This document shows, piece by piece, positions 34,785-43,767 of a stretch of DNA of 64,000 nucleotides. The position numbers were made by a program, and so were the translations under genes. Every line of letters starts with the position of its first letter. The stretch's first letter is position 1. This DNA is from Micromonospora sp. R77 (GTDB lineage: Bacteria; Actinomycetota; Actinomycetes; Mycobacteriales; Micromonosporaceae): assembly GCF_022747945.1 (NCBI RefSeq), contig NZ_JALDST010000001.1, forward strand, positions 62,001-126,000, given 5' to 3'. The notes under the pieces are model-generated. The model did not search any database, was not told the origin of the DNA, and saw nothing but the letters and a program-made list of their open reading frames with translations.

Positions 34785-36155
34785 ATGCTGACCTCAACCA
34801 CCCGCCTGGTCCGCCGACTGCTCGCCGTCGGCACGACCCTGACGCTCGCGGTCGGGCTCGCCGGCGCCGCGCCGGCCGTCGCCGCCGACCGCGACGGCGA
34901 CGGCAGCCAGCCGCTGCCCGGCTACACCATCAGCAATCCGCCGCTGGCGCCGGTGGAGATCTCCGGCGCGGCCACCACCGTCCGCCAGGGCGTGCACCGG
35001 CACGCCGGCTACATCATCGAGACGCCCGCAAAGTGGAACGGCGACCTGGTGATGTGGACGCACGGCTACCGCGGCCAGAGCACCGTGCTCTCCCCCGAGC
35101 CGCCCGCCTTCGGCCTGCGGCAACGGATGCTGGAGCAGGGGTACGCCTGGGCCTCGTCGTCGTACGCCACCAACGGCTTCGACATCCGCTCCGGCGTGCT
35201 CGGCACCCGCGACCTGGCCGACCTCTTCGGTCGTACCGTCAAGCGTCCGCACCGGGTGCTGATGGCCGGTGTCTCCATGGGCGGCTACATCATCGGCCGG
35301 TCCCTGGAGCAGTACCCGGGCTACTACGACGGCGCGCTGCCCATGTGCGGGGTGCTCGGCGACCACGAGCTGCTCGACTTCTACCTCGACTACAACCTGG
35401 TGGCGCAGGCCCTCGCCGGGGTGCCGGCGTACCCGACGCCCACCGACTACCTGACCAACGCGGTGCCGAAGATCCAGGTGGCGCTCGGTCTCGCCGGGCT
35501 CAAGCCGGGCGGCCCGGACACCACCACCGACCTGGGCAAGCAGCTGCGGGCCATCACCGTCAACCGCTCCGGCGGCGACCGCCCCGGCGCCGAGGCCTCC
35601 TTCGCGGTCTGGAAGGACTTCCTCTTCGCCATCAGCACCACCAACGGCGGCGACTCGCCCGCCCAGCGCCCCGGCCAGCTCGCCACCAACCTGCTGACCC
35701 GCTACACCCCGAACAGCCCGGTGAACGTCAACGCCGGCGTCCAGCGGGTCGCCCCGGAGAACCTCTGGCAGCGGCTGTCGCCCACGCTGACCGAGGTGCC
35801 GCGGATCAGCGGCCGGCCGACCGTGCCGGTGCTCAGCCTGCACGACCTGGGTGACCTCTTCGTGCCGTTCTCGATGGAGCAGGCGTACGCCCGGGACGTG
35901 GCGTGGCACGGCCGCAGCCGGTTGGTCGTCCAGCGGGCCGTCCGGGCCTCCCAGCACTGCGAGTTCAGCCCGACCGAGGCCGGCACCGCCTGGGACGACC
36001 TCACCACCTGGGTACGCACCGGCGACCGGCCCGGCGGCGATGCCGTCACCGACCCGAAGGCGGTCGCGGCCCCCGACTTCGGTTGCCGCTTCAGCGACCG
36101 GGCCGAGTACGCCGCCGGCACCGGCACCCGCCGCCTGTACGCCCCCTGTCCCTGA
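34785..36155 (+). CDS. Secreted alpha/beta-hydrolase
   Basis: 456 residues; ATG after GGGGGAG. Sec signal RLLAVGTTLTLAVGLAGAAPAVAA. The mature protein has NGDLVMWTHGYRGQ (oxyanion loop), the nucleophile elbow VLMAGVSMGGYIIG with Ser in GVSMGG, and a late VLSLHDLGDLFVPF with ASQHCEFSP, plausible Asp and His of the triad. Cys near the end may pair. It may be an esterase or peptidase; the substrate is unknown. Transcription comes from a strong promoter (34678-34706) with a TetR-like operator, and ends at the 20-base hairpin at 36171-36214. Confidence 0.82.
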   Translation: MLTSTTRLVRRLLAVGTTLTLAVGLAGAAPAVAADRDGDGSQPLPGYTISNPPLAPVEISGAATTVRQGVHRHAGYIIETPAKWNGDLVMWTHGYRGQSTVLSPEPPAFGLRQRMLEQGYAWASSSYATNGFDIRSGVLGTRDLADLFGRTVKRPHRVLMAGVSMGGYIIGRSLEQYPGYYDGALPMCGVLGDHELLDFYLDYNLVAQALAGVPAYPTPTDYLTNAVPKIQVALGLAGLKPGGPDTTTDLGKQLRAITVNRSGGDRPGAEASFAVWKDFLFAISTTNGGDSPAQRPGQLATNLLTRYTPNSPVNVNAGVQRVAPENLWQRLSPTLTEVPRISGRPTVPVLSLHDLGDLFVPFSMEQAYARDVAWHGRSRLVVQRAVRASQHCEFSPTEAGTAWDDLTTWVRTGDRPGGDAVTDPKAVAAPDFGCRFSDRAEYAAGTGTRRLYAPCP

Positions 36156-36170
36156 GGGATCCGCTTCTCA

Positions 36171-36214
36171 CGCCGCTGGCCGGCACCCCGGGTTCGGGGT
36201 GCCGGCCAGCGGCG
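36171..36214. terminator. Perfect 20-bp hairpin, bidirectional terminator
   Basis: Arms 36171-36190 and 36195-36214 are exactly complementary over 20 bases around a four-base loop. It lies between the converging hydrolase and lysozyme-like genes and can serve both. Confidence 0.8.
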
Positions 36215-36228
36215 GTTTGCTCCCTGAG

Positions 36229-36819
36229 TCAGCTGTTCCAGTGCTGGGCGACGAGGTCGGCGGCCTGCTGCTCCCACTGCGCGTACGCGTCCGGGTAGGC
36301 CGACACCTGCACCGTCTGCGCGGCGTCGGTCAGCGGCATGTCCTGCCACCCGTCGACCTGCTTCAACCCCTTCAGGAACGCCAGCGTCGAGTGCTCGGGG
36401 TCGGTGATCTGCTCCGGCGTACCCCAACCACTGGACGGGCGCTGCTGGAACAGACCCAGCGAGTCATGATCGTTCTTGTCACCCAGGTGGCCCAGGTTCT
36501 CCAGCTTCGACTCCTGCAGACTCGTCGCGATCGAGATCACCGCGGCCCGCTCCGGCAGACCCGCCTTCTTCGTCGCGGCGATGATCGCCTTCGCGTTGGC
36601 GGTCTGCTCGCCGTTCAGGTCGATGTGCGACTGCGCGCCCTGCACACCGTGCGGGATCAGCTTGCTCGTGTCCGGCTTGTCGGCCTGCACCGCCGCGACC
36701 GGCTTACCGGTGGTGACGGGGGTGGTGTCGGCGTGAGCGGCGATCGGACCGGCGAACACACCACCGGCGAAAGCCAGACCAGCAATACCCAGCACACTCT
36801 TACGCAGCATCGTGTTCAT
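36229..36819 (-). CDS. Secreted lysozyme-like / cell-wall hydrolase candidate
   Basis: 196 residues; ATG 36819 after GAGGAGC. A signal peptide (SVLGIAGLAFAGGVFAGPIAAHA) is followed by a linker and a domain AKAIIAATKKAGLPERAAVISIATSLQESKLENLGH...DSLGLFQQRPSSGWGTPEQITDPEHSTLAFLKGL. The Glu in SLQESKL and the SLGLFQQRPSSGWG block recall goose-lysozyme/Rpf-like transglycosylases in actinobacteria, acting on peptidoglycan outside the cell. The leader is long (150 to 240 bases) with two ECF-type promoters. Enzymatic activity is inferred. Confidence 0.72.
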   Translation of the reverse strand: MNTMLRKSVLGIAGLAFAGGVFAGPIAAHADTTPVTTGKPVAAVQADKPDTSKLIPHGVQGAQSHIDLNGEQTANAKAIIAATKKAGLPERAAVISIATSLQESKLENLGHLGDKNDHDSLGLFQQRPSSGWGTPEQITDPEHSTLAFLKGLKQVDGWQDMPLTDAAQTVQVSAYPDAYAQWEQQAADLVAQHWNS

Positions 36820-36969
36820 CGAAAGCTCCTCGGGGGTCGGCGCACACACCCGACCGGGGAGGTCGGACGCGACGCAAGCACCGTCAGGCGCTCCACACAC
36901 AAAAAGGGGGAAAGTCTTCGACCGGCGGGCTCGCGGGGCGGGTGCCTCTTCGCGGCGCCGGGACCAGGT

Positions 36970-36997
36970 GTAACGACCGGCCGCCCACCCGCATTCC
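36970..36997 (-). promoter_or_regulatory. ECF-sigma-type promoter, proximal copy
   Basis: On the minus strand GGAAT (36997-36993), 18 bases, GTTAC (36974-36970). The GGAAT-N18-GTT spacing matches the SigR/SigH redox-stress consensus known from Streptomyces and Mycobacterium. Confidence 0.55.
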
Positions 36998-37056
36998 GGG
37001 GCCGGGCCCGTCCACCAGGCCGGTGTTCGGCGGTGCTACTCGGTCGTACGGTGGGT

Positions 37057-37084
37057 GTAACGATCCCGCCCCCGCCACGATTCC
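37057..37084 (-). promoter_or_regulatory. ECF-sigma-type promoter, distal copy
   Basis: A second GGAAT (37084-37080), 18 bases, GTTAC (37061-37057) with the same spacing, 87 bases upstream of the first. Flanks (CCGGAAT at one end, CGTTACACC at the other) are also shared. Confidence 0.55.
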
Positions 37085-37199
37085 GGCCTGAGGATGCCCC
37101 CGGTCACACCCCGAACCGGACATTACGCCCAGACGGCACGTCGCACCCCGCCGAAGACCCCATCAGGGCGCACCGCCGGCACCGCCGCGACCAGCCCAG

Positions 37200-37271
37200 G
37201 GGTCTGGCCCGCCGTGACCGGCGCAGGGATCAAGCCTGACCGCCCGGAGCCGGGCACGGCGGGCCAGACCC
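37200..37271. terminator. 17-bp inverted repeat downstream of DedA
   Basis: GGGTCTGGCCCGCCGTG (37200-37216) and CACGGCGGGCCAGACCC (37255-37271) are perfectly complementary, with a 38-base loop that can fold further. Located after the DedA stop at 37308 on the minus strand. Confidence 0.6.
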
Positions 37272-37307
37272 GCCACGCGACCCGACAGAGACACGATCCG
37301 AGGGGAG

Positions 37308-38093
37308 TCAGTGCGGGCCGTCGTCGTACCCCCGGGTCCGCTCCCCCGACCAGGTCCCGCCGCGATAGACGGTCCCCCGCGCGACGGGAGGCGGCGGCGT
37401 CGCGGCCGGGGTGGCGGCCCGGCGGGCCCGGCGGGCACGACGGACCCGGCTGACCACGAACCAGCCGACGGCCCCCGCGCAGCCGACGATGACGACGTTC
37501 TGGACGGCGCCGACATAGCTCTCGACCCGGTGCCAGTTCTCGCCGAGCAGGTAGCCGGCCAGCACGAAGGTGCTGTTCCAGATCAGGCTGCCCAGGGTGG
37601 TGTAGAGCAGGAAGACCCGGACCGGCATGCGTTCGACGCCGGCCGGGATGGAGATGAGGCTACGGAAGATCGGGATCATCCGGCCGAAGAAGACCGCCCG
37701 GGTGCCGTGGCGGAGGAACCACGCCTCGGTCCGGTCCACGTCGTCCAGCTTGACCAGCGGCAGCCGGGCGGCGATGGCGCGCATCCGGTCCCGCCCGAGG
37801 GCCGCGCCGACCTGATAGAGGACGAGCGCCCCGAGCACCGAGCCGAGCGTGGTCCAGAGGATCGCCCCGACCAGGCTCATCCGCCCCTGACTGGCGGTGA
37901 AGCCGGCCAGCGGCAGGATCACCTCGCTGGGGATGGGCGGGAAGAGGTTCTCCAGGGCCACGGCCAGGCCGGCTCCCGGACCGCCGAGCCGTTCGACCAG
38001 GCCGGTGACCCAGCCGACCGGGCCGTCACCGGCCGGCTCGGCCCGGGTGGTCGCGACGCGCGGACCGAGCAGGAGCTGAGCGTTTCCGATCAT
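37308..38093 (-). CDS. DedA-family membrane protein
   Basis: 261 residues. AVALENLFPPIPSEVILPLAGF and the re-entrant-loop motif FFGRMIPIFRSLISIPAGVERMP are diagnostic of DedA/SNARE-associated proteins, which flip lipid carriers such as undecaprenyl phosphate or phosphatidylethanolamine. About five membrane helices and a basic, Arg-rich C-terminal tail. Confidence 0.9.
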   Translation of the reverse strand: MIGNAQLLLGPRVATTRAEPAGDGPVGWVTGLVERLGGPGAGLAVALENLFPPIPSEVILPLAGFTASQGRMSLVGAILWTTLGSVLGALVLYQVGAALGRDRMRAIAARLPLVKLDDVDRTEAWFLRHGTRAVFFGRMIPIFRSLISIPAGVERMPVRVFLLYTTLGSLIWNSTFVLAGYLLGENWHRVESYVGAVQNVVIVGCAGAVGWFVVSRVRRARRARRAATPAATPPPPVARGTVYRGGTWSGERTRGYDDGPH

Positions 38094-38150
38094 GCGGCAA
38101 CGGTACGGGGCGTGCCGCGGCTCGCCCAGCGCGACGGCGCCGCAGGTGGT

Positions 38151-39594
38151 TCAGTCCTCGGCGCGGTCGCCGCCGGACAGCTGGGCGTACGCGTCGAGCA
38201 GCTGCTGGAGCCGGGCGGCGGTGTCGTCGCCGAGGCGTCCCCGGTCGGCCGCCTCGGCGACCCGTTCACGCAGCTCGGCGAGCCGCTTGGCACGGTCCTT
38301 CGGCTTGCCCCGGCCCAGCTCGGCGGCCTTCTTCCGCAACTCCTCGGCGGTCTTCTCGTCGATCTGGTCGGTGGCCCGGGCGTCGGCGAGCACGGCGGCG
38401 AACTCGGCGGCCAACTCCCGCCGGGTGACCGGCACCGACCGGCCAGGGGCGGGCGCGGCGGTCGTCGCCGACGGCGGCGCGGATGTCTCCTCGGCGGGCT
38501 CCTCGCCGGGTACGACGGTGACCGGGCCGGCGTCCGGCGTCCGGTCGGCGCGGTCGCTGAGCACGAGCGTCCCGACGAGGCCGAGCAGGAGCGCCACGCC
38601 GGCCGCGACCAGCCCGGCGATGGCGCGGTTCGACCGGGCCGGTGGTCGCGGCGGGGCCGGGACGGCGGGCGGGTCGGCGGACCGGGGCGGGCGCCCGGTC
38701 GATCAGGGTGGGCGGGTGCGCGGGCGGGGCCACGGTGGGCAGCAGGGCGGTGGGCGGGTCGGCGGGCTTGCCGGCGCCGAACCGGGTGGCGAGCTGCGCG
38801 GCGGTGGGTCGCCGGCCCGGGTCGAGCGCGAGGCAGGCCAGGGTCAGCTCGGCGAGGTCGGCGGGCAGCCCGGGTACGCGCAGCGGCGGCACCGGTGGCC
38901 GGTTGGCGCGTACGTCGAGGACGTCCTCCCAGGTCAGCACGGGCAGTGGCGCCCGACCGGTGAGGGTGCGGTAGAGCAGCGCGCCGAGGGCGTACACGTC
39001 GCTGGCCGGGTCGGCCGGGCCGGGCGTCATCCGCTCCGGCGCGAAGTACGCCGGGGTGCCCATCATCAGCTCGCCGGTCTGCCCCGGATGGCGCGGCCCG
39101 GCCAGCGCGGCGATGCCGAAGTCGAGCACCTTCGCCCCGGTCTCGGTGAGCATCACGTTGCCCGGTTTGATGTCCCGGTGCACCACGCCGATCCGGTGCG
39201 CGGCGGCGAGGGCGGCGGCCACATGTCCGGCCACCCGGACCGCTTCGGGCCAGGGCAGCGGGCCGGTGGTCAGCCGGTCGGCCAGGTTCTCCCCCTGCAC
39301 CAGCTCCATGACCAGGTACGGCACCACCGCGCCGCCGGCCAGCGTCGCCTCGCCGTAGTCGTACACCTGGGTGACGTGCGGGTGGGTGAGCCGGGCGGCG
39401 GCGCGGGCCTCGCGCTGGATGGTGGCGCGCAGCTGCGGATCGGCGGCGAGCTGCGCCGCGAGGGCCTTCACCGCGACGGGGCGGTGCAGCACCTCGTCGT
39501 CGGCGTGCCACACCTCCGACATCCCGCCCAGGCCGATGCGCTCGCGCAGGACGTACCGGTCGTGCAACCGCAGCGCAGGTGTGAACGGCGACAT
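38151..39594 (-). CDS. Serine/threonine protein kinase with membrane anchor, frame broken near 38690
   Basis: About 480 residues after repair. The kinase domain is intact: YVLRERIGLGGMSEVWHADDE (glycine loop), VAVKALAAQ (Lys), VVHRDIKPGNVMLTE (catalytic loop), VLDFGIAAL (DFG) and GTPAYFAPER. After a Pro-rich linker the frame changes between about 38698 and 38680; in the other frame the protein continues RSNRAIAGLVAAGVALLLGLVG (membrane helix) and an outside helical domain ending GGDRAED at 38151. Two lost bases or one extra base explain it. PknB-like layout, with a cytoplasmic kinase and an external sensor that lacks PASTA repeats. Confidence 0.85.
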
Positions 39595-39619
39595 GGTGGT
39601 CCAGTCTGCCTGCCGCCGG

Positions 39620-40468
39620 TCAGGGCTTGCGGGCCACCCCGCCGTACATGCTGACGTCGACGACGGAGGGGCGCGGCTGCGGCTCGCCCTCGGCCCGCCA
39701 CTCGGCGACCGAGGTGATGCCCGGCTCGACCAGCTCCAGTCCGGTGAAGAAGCGGCTGAACTCGTCCCGGCTGCGCAGGTTGATGATGCCGTGCGGACCG
39801 CCGCCCCGGGCCGCTGCCTTCGCCTCCTGCGCCAGGTGCGGCGGGAGATGGTCGTGGGTGGCGTGCGACGCGGCGAGGTAGCTGCCGGCGGGCAGCGCGT
39901 CGAGCAGTCGGGTGACGGTGGCGTACGGGTCGTCGCCGTCGGGGACGAAGTGCAGCACGGCCAGCAGCATCAGCCCGACCGGCCGGGACAGGTCGAGGGT
40001 GCGCCGCAGGTCGGGATGGGCGAGGATCTTCTCCGGGTCGCGCAGGTCGGCGTCGATGTAGGCGGTGGCGCCCTCGGCGGTGCTGGTCAGCAGGGCGCGG
40101 GCGTGGGCCAGCACGATCGGGTCGTTGTCGACGTAGACCACCCGGGCGGCGGGGGCGAGCCCCTGGGCCACCTCGTGGGTGTTGTCGGCGGTGGGGATGC
40201 CGGTGCCGATGTCGAGGAACTGCCGGATGCCGGCCTCGCGGGCGAGGTGACCGACCGCGCGCCGCAGGAAACGGCGGTTCTCCAGGGCACTGATCCGGAT
40301 GGTCGGGAACCGTTCCGCCATGGCGTCGCCGGACTCCCGGTCGGCGGCGAAGTTGTCCTTCCCGCCGAGCCAGTAGTTGTACCGGCGGGCGGGGTGCGCC
40401 ACCGAGGTGTCGATCCGGTCGCTGGGGTGGGCCGGACCGGTCGCGGTGTCGGGAACTTCGGTGGTCAA
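39620..40468 (-). CDS. SAM-dependent methyltransferase, DUF574/PF04672 family
   Basis: About 282 residues. IDTSVAHPARRYNYWLGGKDNFAADR at the N-terminus and FLDIGTGIPTADNTHEVAQ, VVYVDNDPIVLAHARALL later are the hallmark of the actinobacterial S-adenosyl methyltransferase family PF04672. Target unknown. No ATG start is available; TTG 40468 follows GGAGGG and is preferred over GTG 40480. Genes for PF04672 methyltransferases are often near HTH/DUF397 pairs, as here. Confidence 0.85.
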   Translation of the reverse strand: MTTEVPDTATGPAHPSDRIDTSVAHPARRYNYWLGGKDNFAADRESGDAMAERFPTIRISALENRRFLRRAVGHLAREAGIRQFLDIGTGIPTADNTHEVAQGLAPAARVVYVDNDPIVLAHARALLTSTAEGATAYIDADLRDPEKILAHPDLRRTLDLSRPVGLMLLAVLHFVPDGDDPYATVTRLLDALPAGSYLAASHATHDHLPPHLAQEAKAAARGGGPHGIINLRSRDEFSRFFTGLELVEPGITSVAEWRAEGEPQPRPSVVDVSMYGGVARKP

Positions 40469-40575
40469 GGGGCCCTCCACGGCTGCGCGCCGCCGCGCCG
40501 GGCGGCGTCCGTCCACTCTCCTGCGTCGGCGCTCATGGTAGTGCCCGGCGTGGATCGGGACGGCCCCGGGACCGG

Positions 40576-41463
40576 TTACGACGGGTAGTGCTCGGCGAGG
40601 ATCCGGCCCAGGATCTCCGCGGTCCGCTCCGGCGGCTCGGCCTCCACGCAGAGCCGCTCCATGGCCAGCGCGTAGTAGTCGAGGTCCTCCCGCTTGTCCA
40701 GGTAGATCGCGCTGGTCAGCTGCTCGATGTAGACGATGTCGGGCAGGTCCTGGTCGCCGAAGCGCAGGATGGTGAAGGCGCCGCCGGCCGCGGCGTGACC
40801 ACCGGCGTCGAAGGGCACGATCTGCAACCGTACGTGGGGTGACCTGGTGGCCTCGATCAGCGCGGTCAGCTGTCCGCGCATGACGTCCGGACCGCCGATC
40901 GGTCGACGCAGGGCGGCCTCGTCGACGACCGCCCACAGCTGGGGCGGCTGCGGGCGGCGCAGCAGCTCCTGGCGCTCCACCCGCAGGCTCACCCGTCGCT
41001 CGACCTCCTCGGGCGGGGCGGCGCGGTGGCCCAGCAGGATCACCGCGCGGGCGTACTCCGGGGTCTGCAGCAGGCCGGGCACGAACTGCACCTCGTAGGT
41101 GCGGATCAGCGCGGCGGCGGCCTCCAGCCCCAGGTAGGACTGGAACCAGTTGGGCAGCACGTCGCCGTAGCGGTGCCACCAGCCCGGGCTGTTCGCGTCC
41201 CGGGCCAGCTTGAGCAGCGCGGCCCGCTCGTCGGTGTCGGTGACGCCGTAGAGGGTGAGCAGGTCGGCGACGTCGCGTTCCTTGAAGCCGACCCGGCCGA
41301 GCTCCATCCGGCTGATCTTCGACTCGGACGAGCGGATCTCCCAGCCGGCGCCCTCCCGGGTCACCCCGGCGCCCTCACGCAGCCGGCGCAGCTGCGCGCC
41401 GAGCAGCATGCGCAGTACGGTCGGACCGGTGGCCGGGCCGCCCTCACCGGGAACCATCGTCAC
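40576..41463 (-). CDS. Helix-turn-helix regulator with DUF5753 domain
   Basis: 295 residues. Xre-type HTH near residues 20-75 (LGAQLRRLREGAGVTREGAGWEIRSSESKISRMELGRVGFKERDVADLL) followed by DUF5753 (NWFQSYLGLEAAAALIRTYEVQFVPGLLQTPEYARAV). These proteins pair with DUF397 partners in the WhiJ-like systems that tune development and antibiotic production. The DUF397 partner follows upstream in the same orientation. Start GTG 41463 or ATG 41457. Confidence 0.88.
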   Translation of the reverse strand: MTMVPGEGGPATGPTVLRMLLGAQLRRLREGAGVTREGAGWEIRSSESKISRMELGRVGFKERDVADLLTLYGVTDTDERAALLKLARDANSPGWWHRYGDVLPNWFQSYLGLEAAAALIRTYEVQFVPGLLQTPEYARAVILLGHRAAPPEEVERRVSLRVERQELLRRPQPPQLWAVVDEAALRRPIGGPDVMRGQLTALIEATRSPHVRLQIVPFDAGGHAAAGGAFTILRFGDQDLPDIVYIEQLTSAIYLDKREDLDYYALAMERLCVEAEPPERTAEILGRILAEHYPS

Positions 41464-41561
41464 GTGCCGTCCTTCGCATGCCAGGGGAGTGGCGGGCCGG
41501 ACGCCCGACGGGTAAGCATGCCATGAACCGACAGTGAGGTGAACTCCCCCGTACGGCCGTG

Positions 41562-41825
41562 TCAGTCCCGTCGACGGGACCGCCTGCCGGGGAGGAGGTG
41601 GTCGAAGTCGCCGTCGCGGGCGCCGAGCACGAAGGCGGCGATCTCGTCCACCGTGTAGATGAGGGCGGGTCCCTCCGGGTGGCGCGAGTTGCGCATCGCG
41701 ACTCCCGCACCGTCGGGCAGTTCGGCCAGCTCGACGCAGTTGCCGCTCGGGTTGCTGCGGCGGCTCTTCTGCCAGCGGAGCGAGGGGAGCTGACTGACGG
41801 GTACGCCGTTCTCGGGCTGCTGCAT
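41562..41825 (-). CDS. DUF397-domain protein
   Basis: 87 residues: LRWQKSRRSNPSGNCVELAELPDGAGVAMRNSRHPEGPALIYTVDEIAAFVLGARDGDFDHLL is the complete DUF397 domain. It is the small partner of the DUF5753 regulator next to it and probably an antitoxin-like or anti-repressor protein. ATG 41825 has only a weak ribosome site. Confidence 0.86.
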   Translation of the reverse strand: MQQPENGVPVSQLPSLRWQKSRRSNPSGNCVELAELPDGAGVAMRNSRHPEGPALIYTVDEIAAFVLGARDGDFDHLLPGRRSRRRD

Positions 41826-41916
41826 GGGGCGTCTTTCTGTGGAAAAGCCAGCCGATGCCGCGGGAGGAGCGGTGGTGGCGCGGGGGCGTGTCGGTCGGAA
41901 GGGACGCTCGTGCACG

Positions 41917-41937
41917 TGCATCTGCTATTGCATCTGC
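41917..41937. promoter_or_regulatory. Direct repeat in the divergent DUF397/GGDEF intergenic region
   Basis: TGCATCTGC occurs twice, 41917-41925 and 41929-41937, with a 12-base period, next to TGCACGTGCA. The region is A/T-richer than its surroundings, separates divergent genes, and is a plausible binding site for the HTH regulator next door. Confidence 0.35.
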
Positions 41938-42085
41938 ATTGGACAGCGATGATACTTCATGTGCGGTGTACCCATTCGTTCACTGAGGGTTACCGCATCT
42001 GGGCTGCCACCAGGGAAAACACGGGCCGGAGCGGACGGTGGACCGACCGCGACGGCGAGGCGACGGCTGGGATGAGGGAGGACTC

Positions 42086-42736
42086 GTGCCGGATCCGATG
42101 ACGGTCGCCTCCGGCGTCTCCGCCGCCGGTGCCCTCGTCTCCGCCTGGCAGCTGCGGCGCCGGGCACTGCGCGCCGAGGCCGAGATCGAACTCCTGCAGG
42201 CCGAACTGGCGGCCGAGCGGCACGCGGCCAGCCACGACCCACTCACCGGACTGCCCAACCGGCGGGCCTTCTACCGGCTGGCCGGGGCCCTGCTGGCCAG
42301 CTCCGCCGGCACCCCGCTGATCGCCGTCGTGCTCGACCTCGACGGCTTCAAGCTGGTCAACGACCGCTACGGGCACGCCGCCGGGGACCAGGTGCTGATC
42401 AGCGTCGCCCAACGGCTGGCCGCCTTCGCCGGCGACAACCCGGTGGCCCGCCTCGGCGGCGACGAGTTCGCCGGCCTGCTGGTCAGCCCCACCGTCGACC
42501 GGCGGTGGATCGAACGCGCCACCCGCCGGCTCTGCGAGGCCCTGGCCGCGCCGATCTCGCTGGGCACCCGGACGGTCCAGGTCACCGCCTCCGTCGGGCT
42601 GGCACCGGTGCACGGGCCGACCCAGCTCGCCGAGGCGCTGTGCCGGGCCGACGCGGCCATGTACGAGGCGAAGAGCGTCGCCCCCGCCCGGCCCACCCGG
42701 CAGCTCGTGGACACTCCCTATCTGGCGGAGTGCTGA
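42086..42736 (+). CDS. GGDEF-domain protein, probable diguanylate cyclase
   Basis: 216 residues; GTG after GAGGGAGGACTC. One N-terminal hydrophobic or coiled region (SAWQLRRRALRAEAEIELLQAELAAE) and a full GGDEF domain: SHDPLTGLPNRRAFYRL, VVLDLDGFKLVNDRYGHAAGDQVL and RLGGDEFAGLL with an intact GGDEF active site. It would make cyclic di-GMP from GTP. The usual inhibitory RxxD I-site five residues upstream is absent (PVARLGGDEF). Convergent with the phosphotransferase gene. Confidence 0.87.
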   Translation: MPDPMTVASGVSAAGALVSAWQLRRRALRAEAEIELLQAELAAERHAASHDPLTGLPNRRAFYRLAGALLASSAGTPLIAVVLDLDGFKLVNDRYGHAAGDQVLISVAQRLAAFAGDNPVARLGGDEFAGLLVSPTVDRRWIERATRRLCEALAAPISLGTRTVQVTASVGLAPVHGPTQLAEALCRADAAMYEAKSVAPARPTRQLVDTPYLAEC

Positions 42737-42737
42737 G

Positions 42738-43764
42738 TCAGTCGCGCTCGCGGCCCAGGTCGCGCAGCGCCCGGCGGGCCAGGGTGACCAGCCCCAGCGG
42801 CGACAGCAGACCGTCCACGATCGACAGTGCGCGCACCCGGTCCGCCTCGGGCAGACCCGCGTCGGCCACGTCGGCGGACCAGCTCCACATGTCGTCCAGC
42901 GCCCGCACCCCGAGGTGGTACGCGAGCCGGACCGGGTCCGGCCGCACCGGACCGTAGCCGGCGAGGAAGGCGGCCTCGTCCACGCCCGCCGCAGGGGCGA
43001 ACGCCGGACCGCCGCCCAGCACGAACATCAGGTCCCGCTCACGGGGCGCCAGCACGGCGTCGTCCCAGTCGATCAGCCAGACCTGCCGGTCGGGCCCGAG
43101 CAGCAGGTTGCCCAGGTGCGGGTCGCCGTGGCAGAGCACGAGGTCGGCCGGGCGCTCCCGCAGCTCGGCACCGAGCCGGTCGACCTGGTCAAGCAGGGTT
43201 GCCAGGTCGGCGGCGACGGCGCGCCAGCGGGCCGCCACCCGCCGGGTCCACCCGTCGGCCGTCCGGTCGTCCACGGCGCGCAGCCGTTGATCCGTGCGCC
43301 GGGTCGCCGCGCCGACCGCGGCGTGCGTGTGGTCCTCCCGGGGCAGGTCGGCCAGCTCACCGGTGACCGGGGTGGCGTGGGTCGCGGCCAGCACCGCGCC
43401 GTAGCCGCGCCAGTGGGCGGGACGCACGCCGGCGCGCCTCGCTCGTCGGAGACCCACGGCACCACCGACAGCCGCCGCCCGTCGCGGACGGCGTAGACCT
43501 GGCCGTCGCGGGTGCGGCGCGGGCGACGACGCCCGGCACGCCGCGCCCGGCCAGCCGGGCCGGCACCAGCAGACCGGTCGGGCTGCCACCGCCGGAGAGC
43601 TTGACCGCACAGGCGGCGCCGTCCACGGTGGTCGCCCGCCAGAGCCGGGCGGTGGGATCCGCGCCGAAGCCGACCGGCACGGCGGAGACCAGGGTCAGCC
43701 CGAAGTCCGCCGCCACCCAGGAGGCGATCCGGTCGTCGACCGGATCGCTGGCCTCCCCGGGCAC
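42738..43764 (-). pseudogene. Aminoglycoside phosphotransferase-family protein, two frame breaks (probable sequence errors)
   Basis: Starts at GTG 43764 and ends at 42738, about 340 residues if repaired. N-lobe in one frame (SAVPVGFGADPTARLWRATTVDGAACAVKL), a short middle stretch in a second (DGQVYAVRDGRRLSVVPWVSDE), C-lobe in a third: LVLCHGDPHLGNLLLGPDRQVWLIDWDDAVLAPRERDLMF, which has the HGDxHxxN and IDWDD motifs. Each shift, near 43516 and 43440, is cured by one added base (GCCG to GCCCG, and one near GCGAGGC). Its phospho-acceptor is unknown. Confidence 0.8.
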
Positions 43765-43767
43765 CGC

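Larger units (their letters stand above)
36820..37307. other. 488-base intergenic leader region
   Basis: No gene seen. It holds the long leader of the lysozyme-like gene with two GGAAT-N18-GTTAC promoters, a small stem CCGACC/GGTCGG in the leader near 36850-36870, and a 17-bp inverted repeat (37200-37271) beyond the end of the DedA gene. Confidence 0.6.

Noticed and set aside
36820..37100. Possible ydaO-yuaA (c-di-AMP) riboswitch before the lysozyme-like gene
   Set aside because: This class often precedes actinobacterial wall hydrolases, but I could not find its conserved core motifs; ECF-type promoters explain the region better.
40576..41825. Classical toxin-antitoxin pair (HTH plus DUF397)
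   Set aside because: These are better known as WhiJ-like regulatory pairs; nothing in the sequence shows a toxin domain.
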